Part shown: piece after piece, positions 53,723 through 62,046 of the stretch | How the letters are laid out: each line of letters begins with the position of its first letter | How positions within the stretch are numbered: the first letter of the stretch is position 1 | Origin: Anaerolineales bacterium | Lineage (GTDB): Bacteria > Chloroflexota > Anaerolineae > Anaerolineales > Villigracilaceae | Length of the DNA stretch: 64,000 bases | Assembly (NCBI GenBank): GCA_030583885.1 | Contig: CP129480.1 | Span: 4,339,800 to 4,403,799 of the forward strand | Direction: 5' to 3' | Notes under the pieces: generated by a model | The model's database searches: none | What the model was told of the DNA's origin: nothing | The model's input: the letters and a program-made list of their open reading frames with translations, nothing else | Program-made: the position numbers and the translations under genes

Positions 53723-54412
53723 CTACTCCGCTTGATGCAGGTTGCCAGGCGCATCCATGAGATGCCCAGACTTGACCGCTTTGGTTTGAAGATAGTCCGC
53801 GTTGTGCGGGTTGGGCGGCATGACGAGCGGAATGCGTCCATTCACCTGGATGCCGAGCGCCTGCAACCCCTCGATTTTGCGCGGGTTGTTGGTGATGAGG
53901 CGGACGGATTTGACCTGCATCGAGGCAAGCATGTGGGCGGCAATGCTGTAATCGCGTTCGTCGTCGCGGAAGCCCAACGCTTCGTTGGCTTGCACGGTAT
54001 CCAGCCCCGAGTCCTGCAATTCATACGCGCGGATTTTATTGGTGAGCCCGATGCCGCGCCCCTCCTGCCGCAGATAGAGCAGAATGCCTTCGTCCATCTC
54101 GCCGATCATTTTCAGCGCAGACTCCAATTGGTCGCGGCAGTCACAGCGCAGCGAGCCAATGGCATCGCCCGTCAGACATTCGGAGTGCAGGCGCACAGGT
54201 ACATTTTCATGATTCCACGGCATGCCCTTCACGAAGGCGGCGTGTTCCTTGCCGTCACGCGTGTCCGAAAAGGCGACAACGTGAAAATCGCCAAAGCGTG
54301 ATGGCAGTTCGGCGAATGCGACGACTTTAAGGCATACATGGTCGGAACCATATCCTTCGCAGTTGTGTTCCGCGACCAGCATTTCCCTGATCTGTTGATG
54401 GGGGTGTGTCAT
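53723..54412 (-). CDS. ribA: GTP cyclohydrolase II
   Basis: 229 residues. Zinc ligands in CLTGDAIGSLRCDC, the catalytic LRQEGRGIGLTNKI stretch and the guanine-binding end (RLITNNPRKIEGLQALG, then a short tail) are complete. It opens GTP to the first riboflavin pathway intermediate. No RibB domain is fused. No FMN riboswitch was found upstream in the 120-base gap. Confidence 0.93.
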   Translation of the reverse strand: MTHPHQQIREMLVAEHNCEGYGSDHVCLKVVAFAELPSRFGDFHVVAFSDTRDGKEHAAFVKGMPWNHENVPVRLHSECLTGDAIGSLRCDCRDQLESALKMIGEMDEGILLYLRQEGRGIGLTNKIRAYELQDSGLDTVQANEALGFRDDERDYSIAAHMLASMQVKSVRLITNNPRKIEGLQALGIQVNGRIPLVMPPNPHNADYLQTKAVKSGHLMDAPGNLHQAE

Positions 54413-54535
54413 AATGTCTTTCCAGTCATGGCAGCAAGGGGTTGACGCTGCTCATTGTGGTTTACCTTTTCGATGAAATGATGGGCATAAAGACACCCGG
54501 TTCCTGTTTACAATCCATAGATTTTGAAGCAGTCG

Positions 54536-55012
54536 TCATGGTTTGTTTTCCATTCCTTTTACAAACTCCAACAGTTCATGGCTTTCCTGAAGCCAGGTCA
54601 TCGGATTGACGCTGCGCTTGATGTATTGAAGCAAACCATCTCGATCCACCACCACCGAGGCGGTGCGCTGGATGACAAAAGCTACTTTATCCAACCCAAA
54701 TAATTGATATACTGCGCGGTTAGGATCAGACAATACAGGGAAGGGCGTCTTGAGCGTCTCCGCATACTGGCGGGCGCGTTCGGGCGAATCGCCCAGAATC
54801 ACCAACACATCCGTGTTTGCTGCTTGAAAATCCGGAACCATGCGCCCCAACTGGGCGACGTGCGACCGGCATTGTATTCAGTTGTATTCGCGCACGAAAA
54901 ACAAAACGACGTGCGATTTGCCTTTATATTCCGCCAATCCGATTTGCCGTCCGTCATTTGCGGTCAGGCTGAAATCGGGCGCGGGAGAACCTACTGCCAA
55001 GTCAGTGCTCAC
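54536..55012 (-). CDS. Peroxiredoxin-like selenoprotein with in-frame TGA (UxxC)
   Basis: 158 residues if TGA at 54880-54878 is read as selenocysteine. GTG 55012 has AGGAG seven bases before it. The frame runs through the AhpC/TSA core (GSPAPDFSLTANDGRQ, VVLFFVREYN), reaches TGA at residue 45, then continues IQCRSHVAQLG and VLVILGDSPERARQYAETL to FGLDKVAF and a stop at 54536. The TGA stands exactly where family members have the first Cys of the CxxC in their FxRxxxCxxC region. A SECIS-like hairpin follows at the right distance. Ordinary gene callers would report only the last 105 residues. Confidence 0.85.
54843..54857 (-). promoter_or_regulatory. Bacterial SECIS-like stem-loop of the peroxiredoxin gene
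   Basis: Minus strand CGCCC-AGTTG-GGGCG: five G-C pairs, five-base loop with G in second place followed by T. The loop starts 26 bases after the TGA, inside the 16-37 range known for bacterial SECIS elements. Confidence 0.7.
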
Positions 55013-55072
55013 AAGAATCTCCTTTTTCGGTTGGTGATGAGGATGCGGTAGTGTATAGGGAAACCAATTCCG

Positions 55073-55909
55073 TCAAGAAAATAAATCAGAAGAAATACCC
55101 TCGCCGTTCACGAGCGGATGCGCCTGGGAGAAATACTCTCGGCTCATCAAATCACGGACGAGGTCTTCCGGCAAACGACGAAATAGATTATCGGGTCCGA
55201 ACTGGGTACGGTGGGCGTTGATGGCATTCCACTTGGCTTCGTTGTAGGCGGCTACATCCATCAGCGCGGTAATCAGGTCATCGTTGAAACTGGGACGTAG
55301 GAGGATTTGGTCGAGCATGGAAGTGTCCAGTCCGCGCGCTTCCATGCGGTCGCGCAGTTCGGTGAAGAATTTCGTGGGGATGGCGGTGTAAAAGAGGCGA
55401 CTGGGCTGGAAGGCGGGACCCGCTTCGAGAAAGCGCTGCGGGTCCGAGGCGGCGTGAAAGGCGGCGGTGGTGTAACGGCTGATGGCGATGTGGTCGGGAT
55501 GTCCGTAGCCGCCGCCCGGCTCAAAGGTCAGGACGATTTCAGGTCGCAGGTCACGAATGATGCGCGTCAGGTGTTCGACAACTTCGCCTTCGGGGGCATT
55601 AATGAAAGCGCGCGGATCCTGGTTTTCAGGCGTGCCGTCCATGCCAGAGTCGCGGTAGTCCAACAAAATTACTTCCTGAATTCCGAGGGCGCGGGCGGCG
55701 GTGCGCAGTTCTCCCTCGCGCACCCGTCCAAGCGTTTGCGGCGTGGCAAGGCTGGGATCGGAAATTTCGCCGACTTCGCCACGTGTAGCGCAGACAAGGG
55801 CGATGGGATGTCCTTCGGCAGCATAACGCGACAGAGTTCCACCTGTCCCAAAGGATTCATCGTCAGGATGCGCAAAGACAGCCAACAGGGGGCGGGAGAC
55901 GTTTGTCAT
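55073..55909 (-). CDS. PIG-L family deacetylase
   Basis: 278 residues from ATG 55909 (GGAGG six bases before). AVFAHPDDESFGTGGTL near residue 8 gives the zinc-binding HPDDE, with GYGHPDHIAISR near 135 giving the third His. The family removes N-acetyl groups from GlcNAc-type substrates such as mycothiol or bacillithiol precursors. Given the nearby thiol-redox genes a low-molecular-weight thiol link is possible but unproven. It starts one base after the dioxygenase stop. Confidence 0.88.
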   Translation of the reverse strand: MTNVSRPLLAVFAHPDDESFGTGGTLSRYAAEGHPIALVCATRGEVGEISDPSLATPQTLGRVREGELRTAARALGIQEVILLDYRDSGMDGTPENQDPRAFINAPEGEVVEHLTRIIRDLRPEIVLTFEPGGGYGHPDHIAISRYTTAAFHAASDPQRFLEAGPAFQPSRLFYTAIPTKFFTELRDRMEARGLDTSMLDQILLRPSFNDDLITALMDVAAYNEAKWNAINAHRTQFGPDNLFRRLPEDLVRDLMSREYFSQAHPLVNGEGISSDLFS

Positions 55910-55910
55910 A

Positions 55911-56843
55911 TTATCCTCCAACCGAAAACAACACGCTGTTTTGCGCGGGGTCTACTACCAGGATACCTTCATTGGTCTGGTTGTAAGGCATTTCGACTTC
56001 TTCGATGCGTGCCAAAAGTTGATCCCAGGCGGCGCGGTCAGGTAGGACGAAAGAAATATTTTTCAGTCCCAACGCATCGGGAGGCGGAGGCGGCGCGCCT
56101 TCTCCCTGCCAGGTGTTGTAACCGAGGTGATGATGATACCCGCCAGCCGAGACCATGCCCATGCGAAAGCCACTGCGCGCCACACCCATATCGTCAAAGC
56201 CGAGCAGTTCGTGGTAGAAGCGACGCGTCTCGTTCAGGTTGGCAACATACATGTGGAAGTGCCCCATATGAACTTCGGGCGGGACGGGTTCATCGAGGCG
56301 GTCATCTTTGGTCAGGTGGGCGAGGAGCGCGTCAACGTCGAGTGGTTCGCGCCCATCACTGGGTCTGCCATCGGCGTGACGGGCGTAAAAACTCCCGTCG
56401 GCATTCACAACAAAAATCCCATCTTCAGGCGATTCACAATACAGTTCAATGTTGTTGCCTTCCGGGTCATCCAGGTAGGTGGTTTTGGTCATCACATGAT
56501 CGGTGGGATAGTTGGGCCAGTGCATGGAAAACAGGCGGGAAATGACGCGGGCCAGTTCGCGGCGGTTGGGAAAGAGGATGGCGAAGTGATAGATGCCGGT
56601 TACGCCGCGATAGCGTTTGCCATTTTGGATTTGGGTCAGGCGCACAAAATCTGCGCCGCCCGCGCCTAGACCGGCGCTGTTCTCGTCCTTCCAGTGCAAG
56701 CGCAAACCTAATACTTGCTGGTAAAAGGCAAGTTGATTCTTGAGGTCGGCGACCTTCAGATGGACGTAGCCTGGCTTGGTCTGTGGGTGGATGCGATGCG
56801 GAGATATGGCAACGGGTTGAGGGATAGGTGGGGTGGAGTTCAT
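55911..56843 (-). CDS. VOC-fold ring-cleaving dioxygenase (catechol 2,3-dioxygenase-like)
   Basis: 310 residues with two tandem vicinal-oxygen-chelate modules. The first starts GYVHLKVADLKNQLAFYQQVLGL and the second includes MGHFHMYVANLNETRRFYHELLGF; metal ligands are probably the His of GHFH, GGYHHHLGYNTW and a late Glu in ENSVLF-like NSVLFSV. It would open aromatic diols or act on related substrates. Coupled by one base to the PIG-L gene. Confidence 0.85.
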   Translation of the reverse strand: MNSTPPIPQPVAISPHRIHPQTKPGYVHLKVADLKNQLAFYQQVLGLRLHWKDENSAGLGAGGADFVRLTQIQNGKRYRGVTGIYHFAILFPNRRELARVISRLFSMHWPNYPTDHVMTKTTYLDDPEGNNIELYCESPEDGIFVVNADGSFYARHADGRPSDGREPLDVDALLAHLTKDDRLDEPVPPEVHMGHFHMYVANLNETRRFYHELLGFDDMGVARSGFRMGMVSAGGYHHHLGYNTWQGEGAPPPPPDALGLKNISFVLPDRAAWDQLLARIEEVEMPYNQTNEGILVVDPAQNSVLFSVGG

Positions 56844-56935
56844 TTTTCTCCTTCGATTACAGAGCGTTTAGTACTATTACTTACGGAAGAACAAACATGT
56901 ATCGTCATCTAGACCTTGCTTCTGCTTCCGTTGAA

Positions 56936-57433
56936 TCAACTTTTTACAGCGGCGGTTATATCTGCCGCGTTCACCGCGCGCCCCGTGACAAAATTGTAGG
57001 AGTCTATGACGAGTTGAAAGATCACGTTCAACTCCTGCATGTCCAGCGGCGTGTACAACATCACCATGCCGAGATTGCCCATATATGCCGCCATCGGGTG
57101 CGGCTCTGCCCAACCCTTTTCGATGGCTTCCTGCGCGCGTTCAGGCGAAAGCGAAACGTGCAAACTGCCGTCGGGATGGATGTGCGCGAACTCGCGTCCG
57201 CGAGCGATGGATTCAGGGTGAGATAGAGGCAGGTCTTCGTCAAGCCAGATTGCCCGCGCCCCAGGCACGGAGATGACCGTCGGGCGGTTGGTCACATTCG
57301 GGAGGGAATATGCCAGCCGAAACAGTTCCGCATTTACTTCTGGCACAGGTTGTATACCAATCTGGGAATGCGGCATATTCTTGTTTGTCGGTGGACGCGT
57401 CCGCCTGCGTTGGGGAAGAGGGTTGTGTTCCAT
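56936..57433 (-). CDS. Luciferase-like monooxygenase-associated (DUF5519) protein
   Basis: 165 residues. GARAIWLDEDL, HPESIARGREFAHIHPDGSLH split into two parts, and KGWAEPHP with MVMLYTPLDMQEL match the small luciferase-domain (DUF5519) proteins of bacteria. The many conserved His and Glu residues suggest ligand or metal binding. Biochemical role is unknown. Starts 93 bases after no close neighbour; same-strand genes on both sides. Confidence 0.6.
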   Translation of the reverse strand: MEHNPLPQRRRTRPPTNKNMPHSQIGIQPVPEVNAELFRLAYSLPNVTNRPTVISVPGARAIWLDEDLPLSHPESIARGREFAHIHPDGSLHVSLSPERAQEAIEKGWAEPHPMAAYMGNLGMVMLYTPLDMQELNVIFQLVIDSYNFVTGRAVNAADITAAVKS

Positions 57434-57489
57434 GATTTTTGATCCTTTCTAAGCGACTAAGGTTTTTGTAGTATTTCGGATTCCAGTGA

Positions 57490-57617
57490 TTAACAGACGT
57501 TATGTACTTGCCGCTTTCAACCTCGCTCTGCATCTCGTCCGCGTTTAGCCCGACTTGCAGGGCGGCAAGAGGCAGGGCATCTCATTTGCTGATATCCTGT
57601 CTCTTGCCGTAGAACTT
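57490..57617 (-). pseudogene. Decayed FrnE/DsbA-like gene fragment
   Basis: Minus-strand translation KFYGKRQDISK-stop-DALPLAALQVGLNADEMQSEVESGKY follows the central part of the intact FrnE-like protein encoded 800 bases away (KFYGRGQDIGKWEVL and onward), with about half of the residues identical. A TGA replaces the Trp codon. Neither end of a gene remains. It is the relic of a duplicate copy. Confidence 0.75.
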
Positions 57618-57627
57618 AAAGTTGGCT

Positions 57628-58017
57628 TTAGAATGCCAAGCTCAAGGCCCAGGGTTGGGGAATGGCAACGAACATCAGCGTGCAGCCCAACATGCAGAAA
57701 TCTTTCATGAAGAAGGTCATGTCCATTTGGCGCTGCATGGGGTCTTGAATCGTCCAGAAGTTGTGCATGATGGATGCAACCGGGATGATAAACAGCACGA
57801 TCAGGGCAATACCGACCAGCGGGTAAAGACCCAGCAGCAGGCTCAAGCCGCCCAGGATGATCATTGCGCCGCTGCCGCGCACGGCAAGCCCGGGAAACGG
57901 CACGCCTTTGGATTGTGTCCAGGGAATCATGGCTTGCGCCTGGGCAAAATGGGCGTAACCGCCAAAGATCCAGTAAACGCCTGTGATGATCCGTCCAATC
58001 AGAAATACGATTTCCAT
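57628..58017 (-). CDS. DoxX-family membrane protein
   Basis: 129 residues with four hydrophobic helices. IGRIITGVYWIFGGYAHF at the N-terminus, WTQSKGVPFPGLAVRGSGAMIILGGLSLLLG and a final helix are typical DoxX/DoxD features. DoxX proteins are found beside thiol-stress and sulfur-redox genes, which fits the FrnE-like and peroxiredoxin neighbours. AGGAGAGAACG precedes the start. Confidence 0.8.
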   Translation of the reverse strand: MEIVFLIGRIITGVYWIFGGYAHFAQAQAMIPWTQSKGVPFPGLAVRGSGAMIILGGLSLLLGLYPLVGIALIVLFIIPVASIMHNFWTIQDPMQRQMDMTFFMKDFCMLGCTLMFVAIPQPWALSLAF

Positions 58018-58122
58018 TTTCGTTCTCTCCTTTGAGTCTGTGTTTTTAAAGTTTTACAGTAAGCGCAGTGGTCATGAGATGGGTAAATTATTCCTTATGT
58101 CGCTGCCTCCAATTTGCCATGA

Positions 58123-58734
58123 TTATTTTTTGAGTTCGTTCTCGATTTGCTGTAACGCTTGCAGGAAGGCCTCATACGGCTGGGCGCCGACGATGGCGTA
58201 ACGGTCGTTCAAAACATAAGTCGGCACGCCGGTCACGCCGATCTGAGACGCCTGGTTCACTTCCGACTGGACGGCGGCGGTGTATGTTCCCGCTCCCACC
58301 AGCCTTTGCATCTCTTCCGCGTCCAGCCCGGCTTCTTCGGCGGCGGCGCGCAGGACTTCCCATTTGCCGATGTCCTGTCCCCGGCCGTAGAACTTGTCGA
58401 AAACGATGCGGTGGAACTCAAGCCCATTTCCGCGCTGGAGGGCGTATTCCGTGGCTTCGTGCGCCAGCCGCGTGTTCGGGATATGGGTTGGGAAGACCAT
58501 CTCCAGCCCGGCGGCGTTTGCCATTTGCTTCAAACGCGCGTTGGATTGGGCGGCGCGGGCTTTCACATATTCAGGCAGTTCCATGCCCTCCGGCGGCGTA
58601 TCGGGGCGCAAATAAAACGGGCGCCACTCGACCTGCGCGTTGTGCTTTTCAATTAGCGTTGCGACCACACCCTGGCCGACATAACACCACGGTCAGACGT
58701 AGTCGGAAAAAATTGTGAGTTTGATTTGATCCAT
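58123..58734 (-). CDS. FrnE/DsbA-type selenoprotein with in-frame TGA (UPWC)
   Basis: 203 residues if TGA at 58695-58693 is read as selenocysteine. ATG 58734 has AAAGGA about seven bases before. The first residues MDQIKLTIFSDYV lead to TGA at position 14, then PWCYVGQGVV; the family sequence is SDYVCPWC, so the TGA replaces the first redox Cys. The rest (WRPFYLRPDTPPEG, FPTHIPNTRLAHEATEYA, FYGRGQDIG, GVTGVPTYVLNDRYAIVGAQP) is a complete FrnE-like thioredoxin-fold oxidoreductase. A SECIS-like hairpin follows. Without recoding only 182 residues lacking the active site would be called. Confidence 0.88.
58662..58678 (-). promoter_or_regulatory. Bacterial SECIS-like stem-loop of the FrnE-like gene
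   Basis: Minus strand CGGCC-AGGGTGT-GGTCG: five pairs (one G-T), seven-base loop with G in second place. The loop begins 20 bases after the TGA, within the bacterial SECIS range. Confidence 0.65.
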
Positions 58735-58752
58735 TTTTCTTTCCTTTACTTT

Positions 58753-59178
58753 TTACGATTTGGGGCGCAAAATCACCATCGGAATTTCGCGCTGAGTGCG
58801 CTTCTGGTAGCCTTCAAAGGCGGGGGCTTTCTCAACCAGTTGCGCCCACAACCGTTCTTTCTCCTCCGAATCCGCCTGTTTTGTTGTCACCAAACTCATA
58901 ACGCCGCCAATTTCGATTGTTGCTTGCGGGCTGTTTTTCAGATTGAGCCACCAAGCCGGGGGCATTTCCCCTCCGTTGTTGGAGGCAGTAATAATGTAGT
59001 TGGGACTCTCACTGAGGTACATTACCGGCACAGTATGTTTCTTCCCAGTCTTACGTCCAGTGGTGGTAAGCAGAAGCACCGGCATTGCTCCAAGACGACC
59101 GCCCACTTTTCCGCCGGTTCGACGGTACAGAAAAACGTAGATCGTCATAACCAATCTCATCAGCCATTTGCCAAACAT
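58753..59178 (-). CDS. Deazaflavin (F420)-dependent nitroreductase family protein
   Basis: 141 residues. LLTTTGRKTGKKHTVPVMYL near residue 31, ASNNGGEMPPAWWLNLK and RTQREIPMVILRP match the Ddn family, whose members use F420H2 or bind it. One N-terminal hydrophobic helix is present. It is the gene just upstream of the FrnE-like selenoprotein on the same strand. With the LLM protein at 62 kb it suggests that the organism makes F420. Confidence 0.85.
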   Translation of the reverse strand: MFGKWLMRLVMTIYVFLYRRTGGKVGGRLGAMPVLLLTTTGRKTGKKHTVPVMYLSESPNYIITASNNGGEMPPAWWLNLKNSPQATIEIGGVMSLVTTKQADSEEKERLWAQLVEKAPAFEGYQKRTQREIPMVILRPKS

Positions 59179-59200
59179 GCAATTCCTCTATTCTTTCAAG

Positions 59201-59898
59201 TCAGGCGCTTTGTAGATGCGCGTCAAAAAACGCCAGGGTGCGCTTCCAGGCATCAGCGGCGGCTTCGGCGTTGTAGGCGGGACCCGTTTCATTGAAAAAG
59301 GAGTGGCGTACATTCGGATAGATTTTGATGTCGCGGGCCACCTGATGCGCTTCGAGCCGCTCTTCCAACTGGCGGGCAGCGCTGGCGGTGAAATCCTTTT
59401 CAGGGTAACTACCGACAATCGGACAGGATCCAGCCAGGGCGTCGAGCGGACGCGGGTTTGTCCATAAAAGACCGAGGCGGCGCGCAGATCTTTATCCACG
59501 CAAGCCAGTTGCAGGGCGTAACTTCCGCCCATGCAGAAACCGATCGCGCCCACGCGCTTCGCTTGGACCTCGGGCCGGTTTCGTAAAACATCCAGTGCGG
59601 CGCGCAACTCGCCGACCACGCCGTTGCTCAGCGGGCGGACGAGGATGCCGTGGAAGATGCGCGTCATGCAGGCGACGCGGCTGCCGGCGCTGAATAAATC
59701 CACTGCCAGCGCGGCGTAGCCTTCATTGGCGAAACGCCGGGCAATATCGCGGATATTTTCGTTCAGCCCAAAGATTTCGTGGATGACAACCACGCCGGGG
59801 AAAGGACCTGCGCCTGCGGGCTTCGCCAGGTAGGCGTCCAGGGTTCCGCCTTGCGGGCGGGGAACCGTCAGGGTTTCAGTGAGCGGGTCAATGTTCAT
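59201..59898 (-). pseudogene. Dienelactone hydrolase family gene with one frameshift
   Basis: Starts ATG 59898, overlapping the thioredoxin gene as ATGA. The first frame gives VVVIHEIFGLNENIRDIARRF and the nucleophile GFCMGGSY, then goes off-family after FYGQT near 59457. One base off, the other frame resumes NPRPLDALAGSCPIVGSYPEKD and reaches the catalytic His in VRHSFFNE, ending TGA at 59203-59201. Adding one A to a run at the break restores a normal 230-residue enzyme. Either a recent mutation or a homopolymer sequencing error. Confidence 0.8.
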
Positions 59899-60515
59899 TT
59901 CAATATGTCCACGATCTCCTGCACAGTGGCGGCTTGCAGACTTTCGGCATACCAGGTTTCCATCTCGATCTTCAGACCAGTGTAGATGTGAGCGAGGCGG
60001 GTCTTGCGTTTTTCTTTGCTCAGGCTGGCATCCTGTTGAATGGCTTGTGTCTCTGGATGTTCTTCTTTCCAGCGTTTGATGCGCTCATTGGCGGCTTTGG
60101 GGCGCTCGACCCACGTCCCGATCAGTTGAAAGGCTTCATCCAGAACGGCGAAGACGGGGATGGCGGCGATGCCGCCTGCGGCGAACCAGGCTTGCAGCTC
60201 GGGCCAGCGTGAGCGAATGAAGACGCGCGTTTCCATGGCGGGAGCTGCCTCCGTCAGGCGCGCCAGGATCGGCAGATTCATCAGGCAATCGGTGCACCAA
60301 TCCTCGGTCATCACCAGAACGCGGAGGGGGCGCTGAAGCGCGGCCGCGGCCGCGCGTTCCTCTTCGCTGAGTTGGACGGTCTCAAGGCGGCGCATCATTA
60401 TGTCTTGATCTACACTCATCTGCGCAACGAAATCAGGCAGGGTAAGACCCTGCTTCCAGCGTGAGGCATTCATGGGCAGCGCAGTTCGAGGAGAAGAGGC
60501 AGGTTGGTCTGTCAT
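59895..60515 (-). CDS. Thioredoxin-family protein
   Basis: 206 residues. TEDWCTDCLMNLPIL near residue 80 gives the CxxC redox site in a thioredoxin fold, followed by IPVFAVLDE. The N-terminal and C-terminal extensions (a long basic helix KRWKEEHPETQ) are as in the thioredoxin_9-like small family. Cytoplasmic thiol reductase or bacilliredoxin-type function is possible. It lies in a same-strand redox gene run. Confidence 0.8.
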   Translation of the reverse strand: MTDQPASSPRTALPMNASRWKQGLTLPDFVAQMSVDQDIMMRRLETVQLSEEERAAAAALQRPLRVLVMTEDWCTDCLMNLPILARLTEAAPAMETRVFIRSRWPELQAWFAAGGIAAIPVFAVLDEAFQLIGTWVERPKAANERIKRWKEEHPETQAIQQDASLSKEKRKTRLAHIYTGLKIEMETWYAESLQAATVQEIVDILK

Positions 60516-60521
60516 AAGCAG

Positions 60522-62045
60522 TCAATCCGCGCTGGCAAGATCAACCGCCGAATTCGACTGCGCGGCGTCCGGCTCGCCTCCTTCAGAGGCGGCGCCGCGG
60601 CGCGCGAAGTCGGTCAATTTGCGCCGCGGGGCGAAGAAGATGGCGACCAGTCCCAACAGGGCGGCAATGAAGGCAATGGTGAAGACCAGATTGATGGAAT
60701 TTGCCATTGCCAGGCGCGCGCTTTCCGCGATCGCCAGTTGCGAGCCGGGAGCGGGATTGAGCAGTTGTTGAATGATGCTCACGTCCTGCCCTGCCGCGCG
60801 CAGGTCAGAGGTCAGGCGAAGAGCGAGCGCCGCGCCCATCACGCTTACGCCGAGCGTCCCGCCGATCGTGCGGCTGAACTGAACCGTGGCGGTGGCCGCG
60901 CCGAGGTGACGGCGTTCCACACTGGACTGGACGGCAATCAGGAGGGACGGGATCGAAAATCCCATACCGATGCCCATCAGGGCGACGAAGACCATCAACA
61001 GGGTTTGGCTGACGGTGACGCTCGCTTGCGACATGAGGAAGGTCCCCAGACTAAGCGACGTCATGCCAATCAATCCCAGCCTCCAATAACCGACTTTCAA
61101 CATCAGGCGCGCGCCAATGATGCTTGCCGTCACCCAGCCGAGGAGCATGGGGGTGATCGTAACGCCGGCCTGCGTAGCGCTGGTTCCCAATACAGATTGC
61201 ACAAACAATGGGATAAAGGATGTGCTGCCGAACATCGCCCAGCCTGCCAGCAGGCCGTGTACCACCGCAACCGAGAACAGGCGGTCGCGGAAGAGATTCA
61301 GCGGCAGAAGCGGATCCACGGCGCGGCGTTCCACCCATAGCAGAACCGCGAAGAGAACCACCGCCAGACTGATCAGTGCCCAACTGCCCGGCGTTCCCAA
61401 CTCCATGAGTCCGAAGAGAAGCGCAACCACGCCGGCCGTCAAAAGACCCGCGCCGGCGTAATCCACCACAGGGGTTTCGTGATGTTGAACCTGGTCTCGC
61501 CAGGCGAGCGCCACCAGCGTTGCGGCAAGTAAACCGGGGATGACGTTGACGTAAAAAACCCAGCGCCAGGACAGTTGGTCCACCAGGAAACCGCCCAACA
61601 GCGGACCGATAATGGACGACACGCCCCACACGCCGGAGAATAATCCCTGCATGCGGGCGCGCTGCTGCAGCGAGAACATCTCGCCGATCATGATGAACGC
61701 CAGCGGCTGGATGCCGCCCGCGCCCAATCCCTGAATGGCGCGGAAGATGATGAGCTGGGTCATGTTGTTTGCCAGCCCGCTCAATGCCGAACCAAGCAGA
61801 AACAGTCCCATGGCGAAGAGGTACAGGCGGCGGCGCCCGAACAGGTCGGACAACTTGCCGTAGAGCGGGACGGTGGCGGTCGAAGCCAGCATGAACGCCG
61901 CGAAGACCCACGAGTAATGTTCCAGCCCGCCCAACTGCCCAATGATGGTAGGCATGGCGGTTGCGATGACGGTCGATTCCATCGAAGCCATGAACAGGCT
62001 GAGCATAACACCCAGCGTGACGATGATGATGCGCTTGCGTGACAT
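60522..62045 (-). CDS. MFS multidrug transporter, DHA2 (EmrB/QacA) type
   Basis: 507 residues, fourteen hydrophobic helices. LSLFMASMESTVIATAMPTI is motif D1 in helix 1, YGKLSDLFGRRRLYL is motif A and GPLLGGFLVDQLSWRWVFYVN is motif C plus the following loop, all diagnostic of DHA2 drug/proton antiporters. The C-terminus is polar. It ends six bases before the thioredoxin gene and starts one base after the LLM gene stop. Confidence 0.92.
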   Translation of the reverse strand: MSRKRIIIVTLGVMLSLFMASMESTVIATAMPTIIGQLGGLEHYSWVFAAFMLASTATVPLYGKLSDLFGRRRLYLFAMGLFLLGSALSGLANNMTQLIIFRAIQGLGAGGIQPLAFIMIGEMFSLQQRARMQGLFSGVWGVSSIIGPLLGGFLVDQLSWRWVFYVNVIPGLLAATLVALAWRDQVQHHETPVVDYAGAGLLTAGVVALLFGLMELGTPGSWALISLAVVLFAVLLWVERRAVDPLLPLNLFRDRLFSVAVVHGLLAGWAMFGSTSFIPLFVQSVLGTSATQAGVTITPMLLGWVTASIIGARLMLKVGYWRLGLIGMTSLSLGTFLMSQASVTVSQTLLMVFVALMGIGMGFSIPSLLIAVQSSVERRHLGAATATVQFSRTIGGTLGVSVMGAALALRLTSDLRAAGQDVSIIQQLLNPAPGSQLAIAESARLAMANSINLVFTIAFIAALLGLVAIFFAPRRKLTDFARRGAASEGGEPDAAQSNSAVDLASAD

Positions 62046-62046
62046 A

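Noticed and set aside
54413..54535. FMN riboswitch before ribA or other RNA element in this gap
   Set aside because: The gap shows none of the conserved RFN stem sequences, and it lies upstream of ribA by only 120 bases.
57580..57584. TGA in the FrnE-like relic as a Sec codon
   Set aside because: It replaces a Trp codon away from the active site and the fragment lacks both gene ends.
59201..59898. Stop in the hydrolase frame as another selenocysteine site
   Set aside because: The break is a frame change, not an in-frame TGA; the family does not have a Sec/Cys there.
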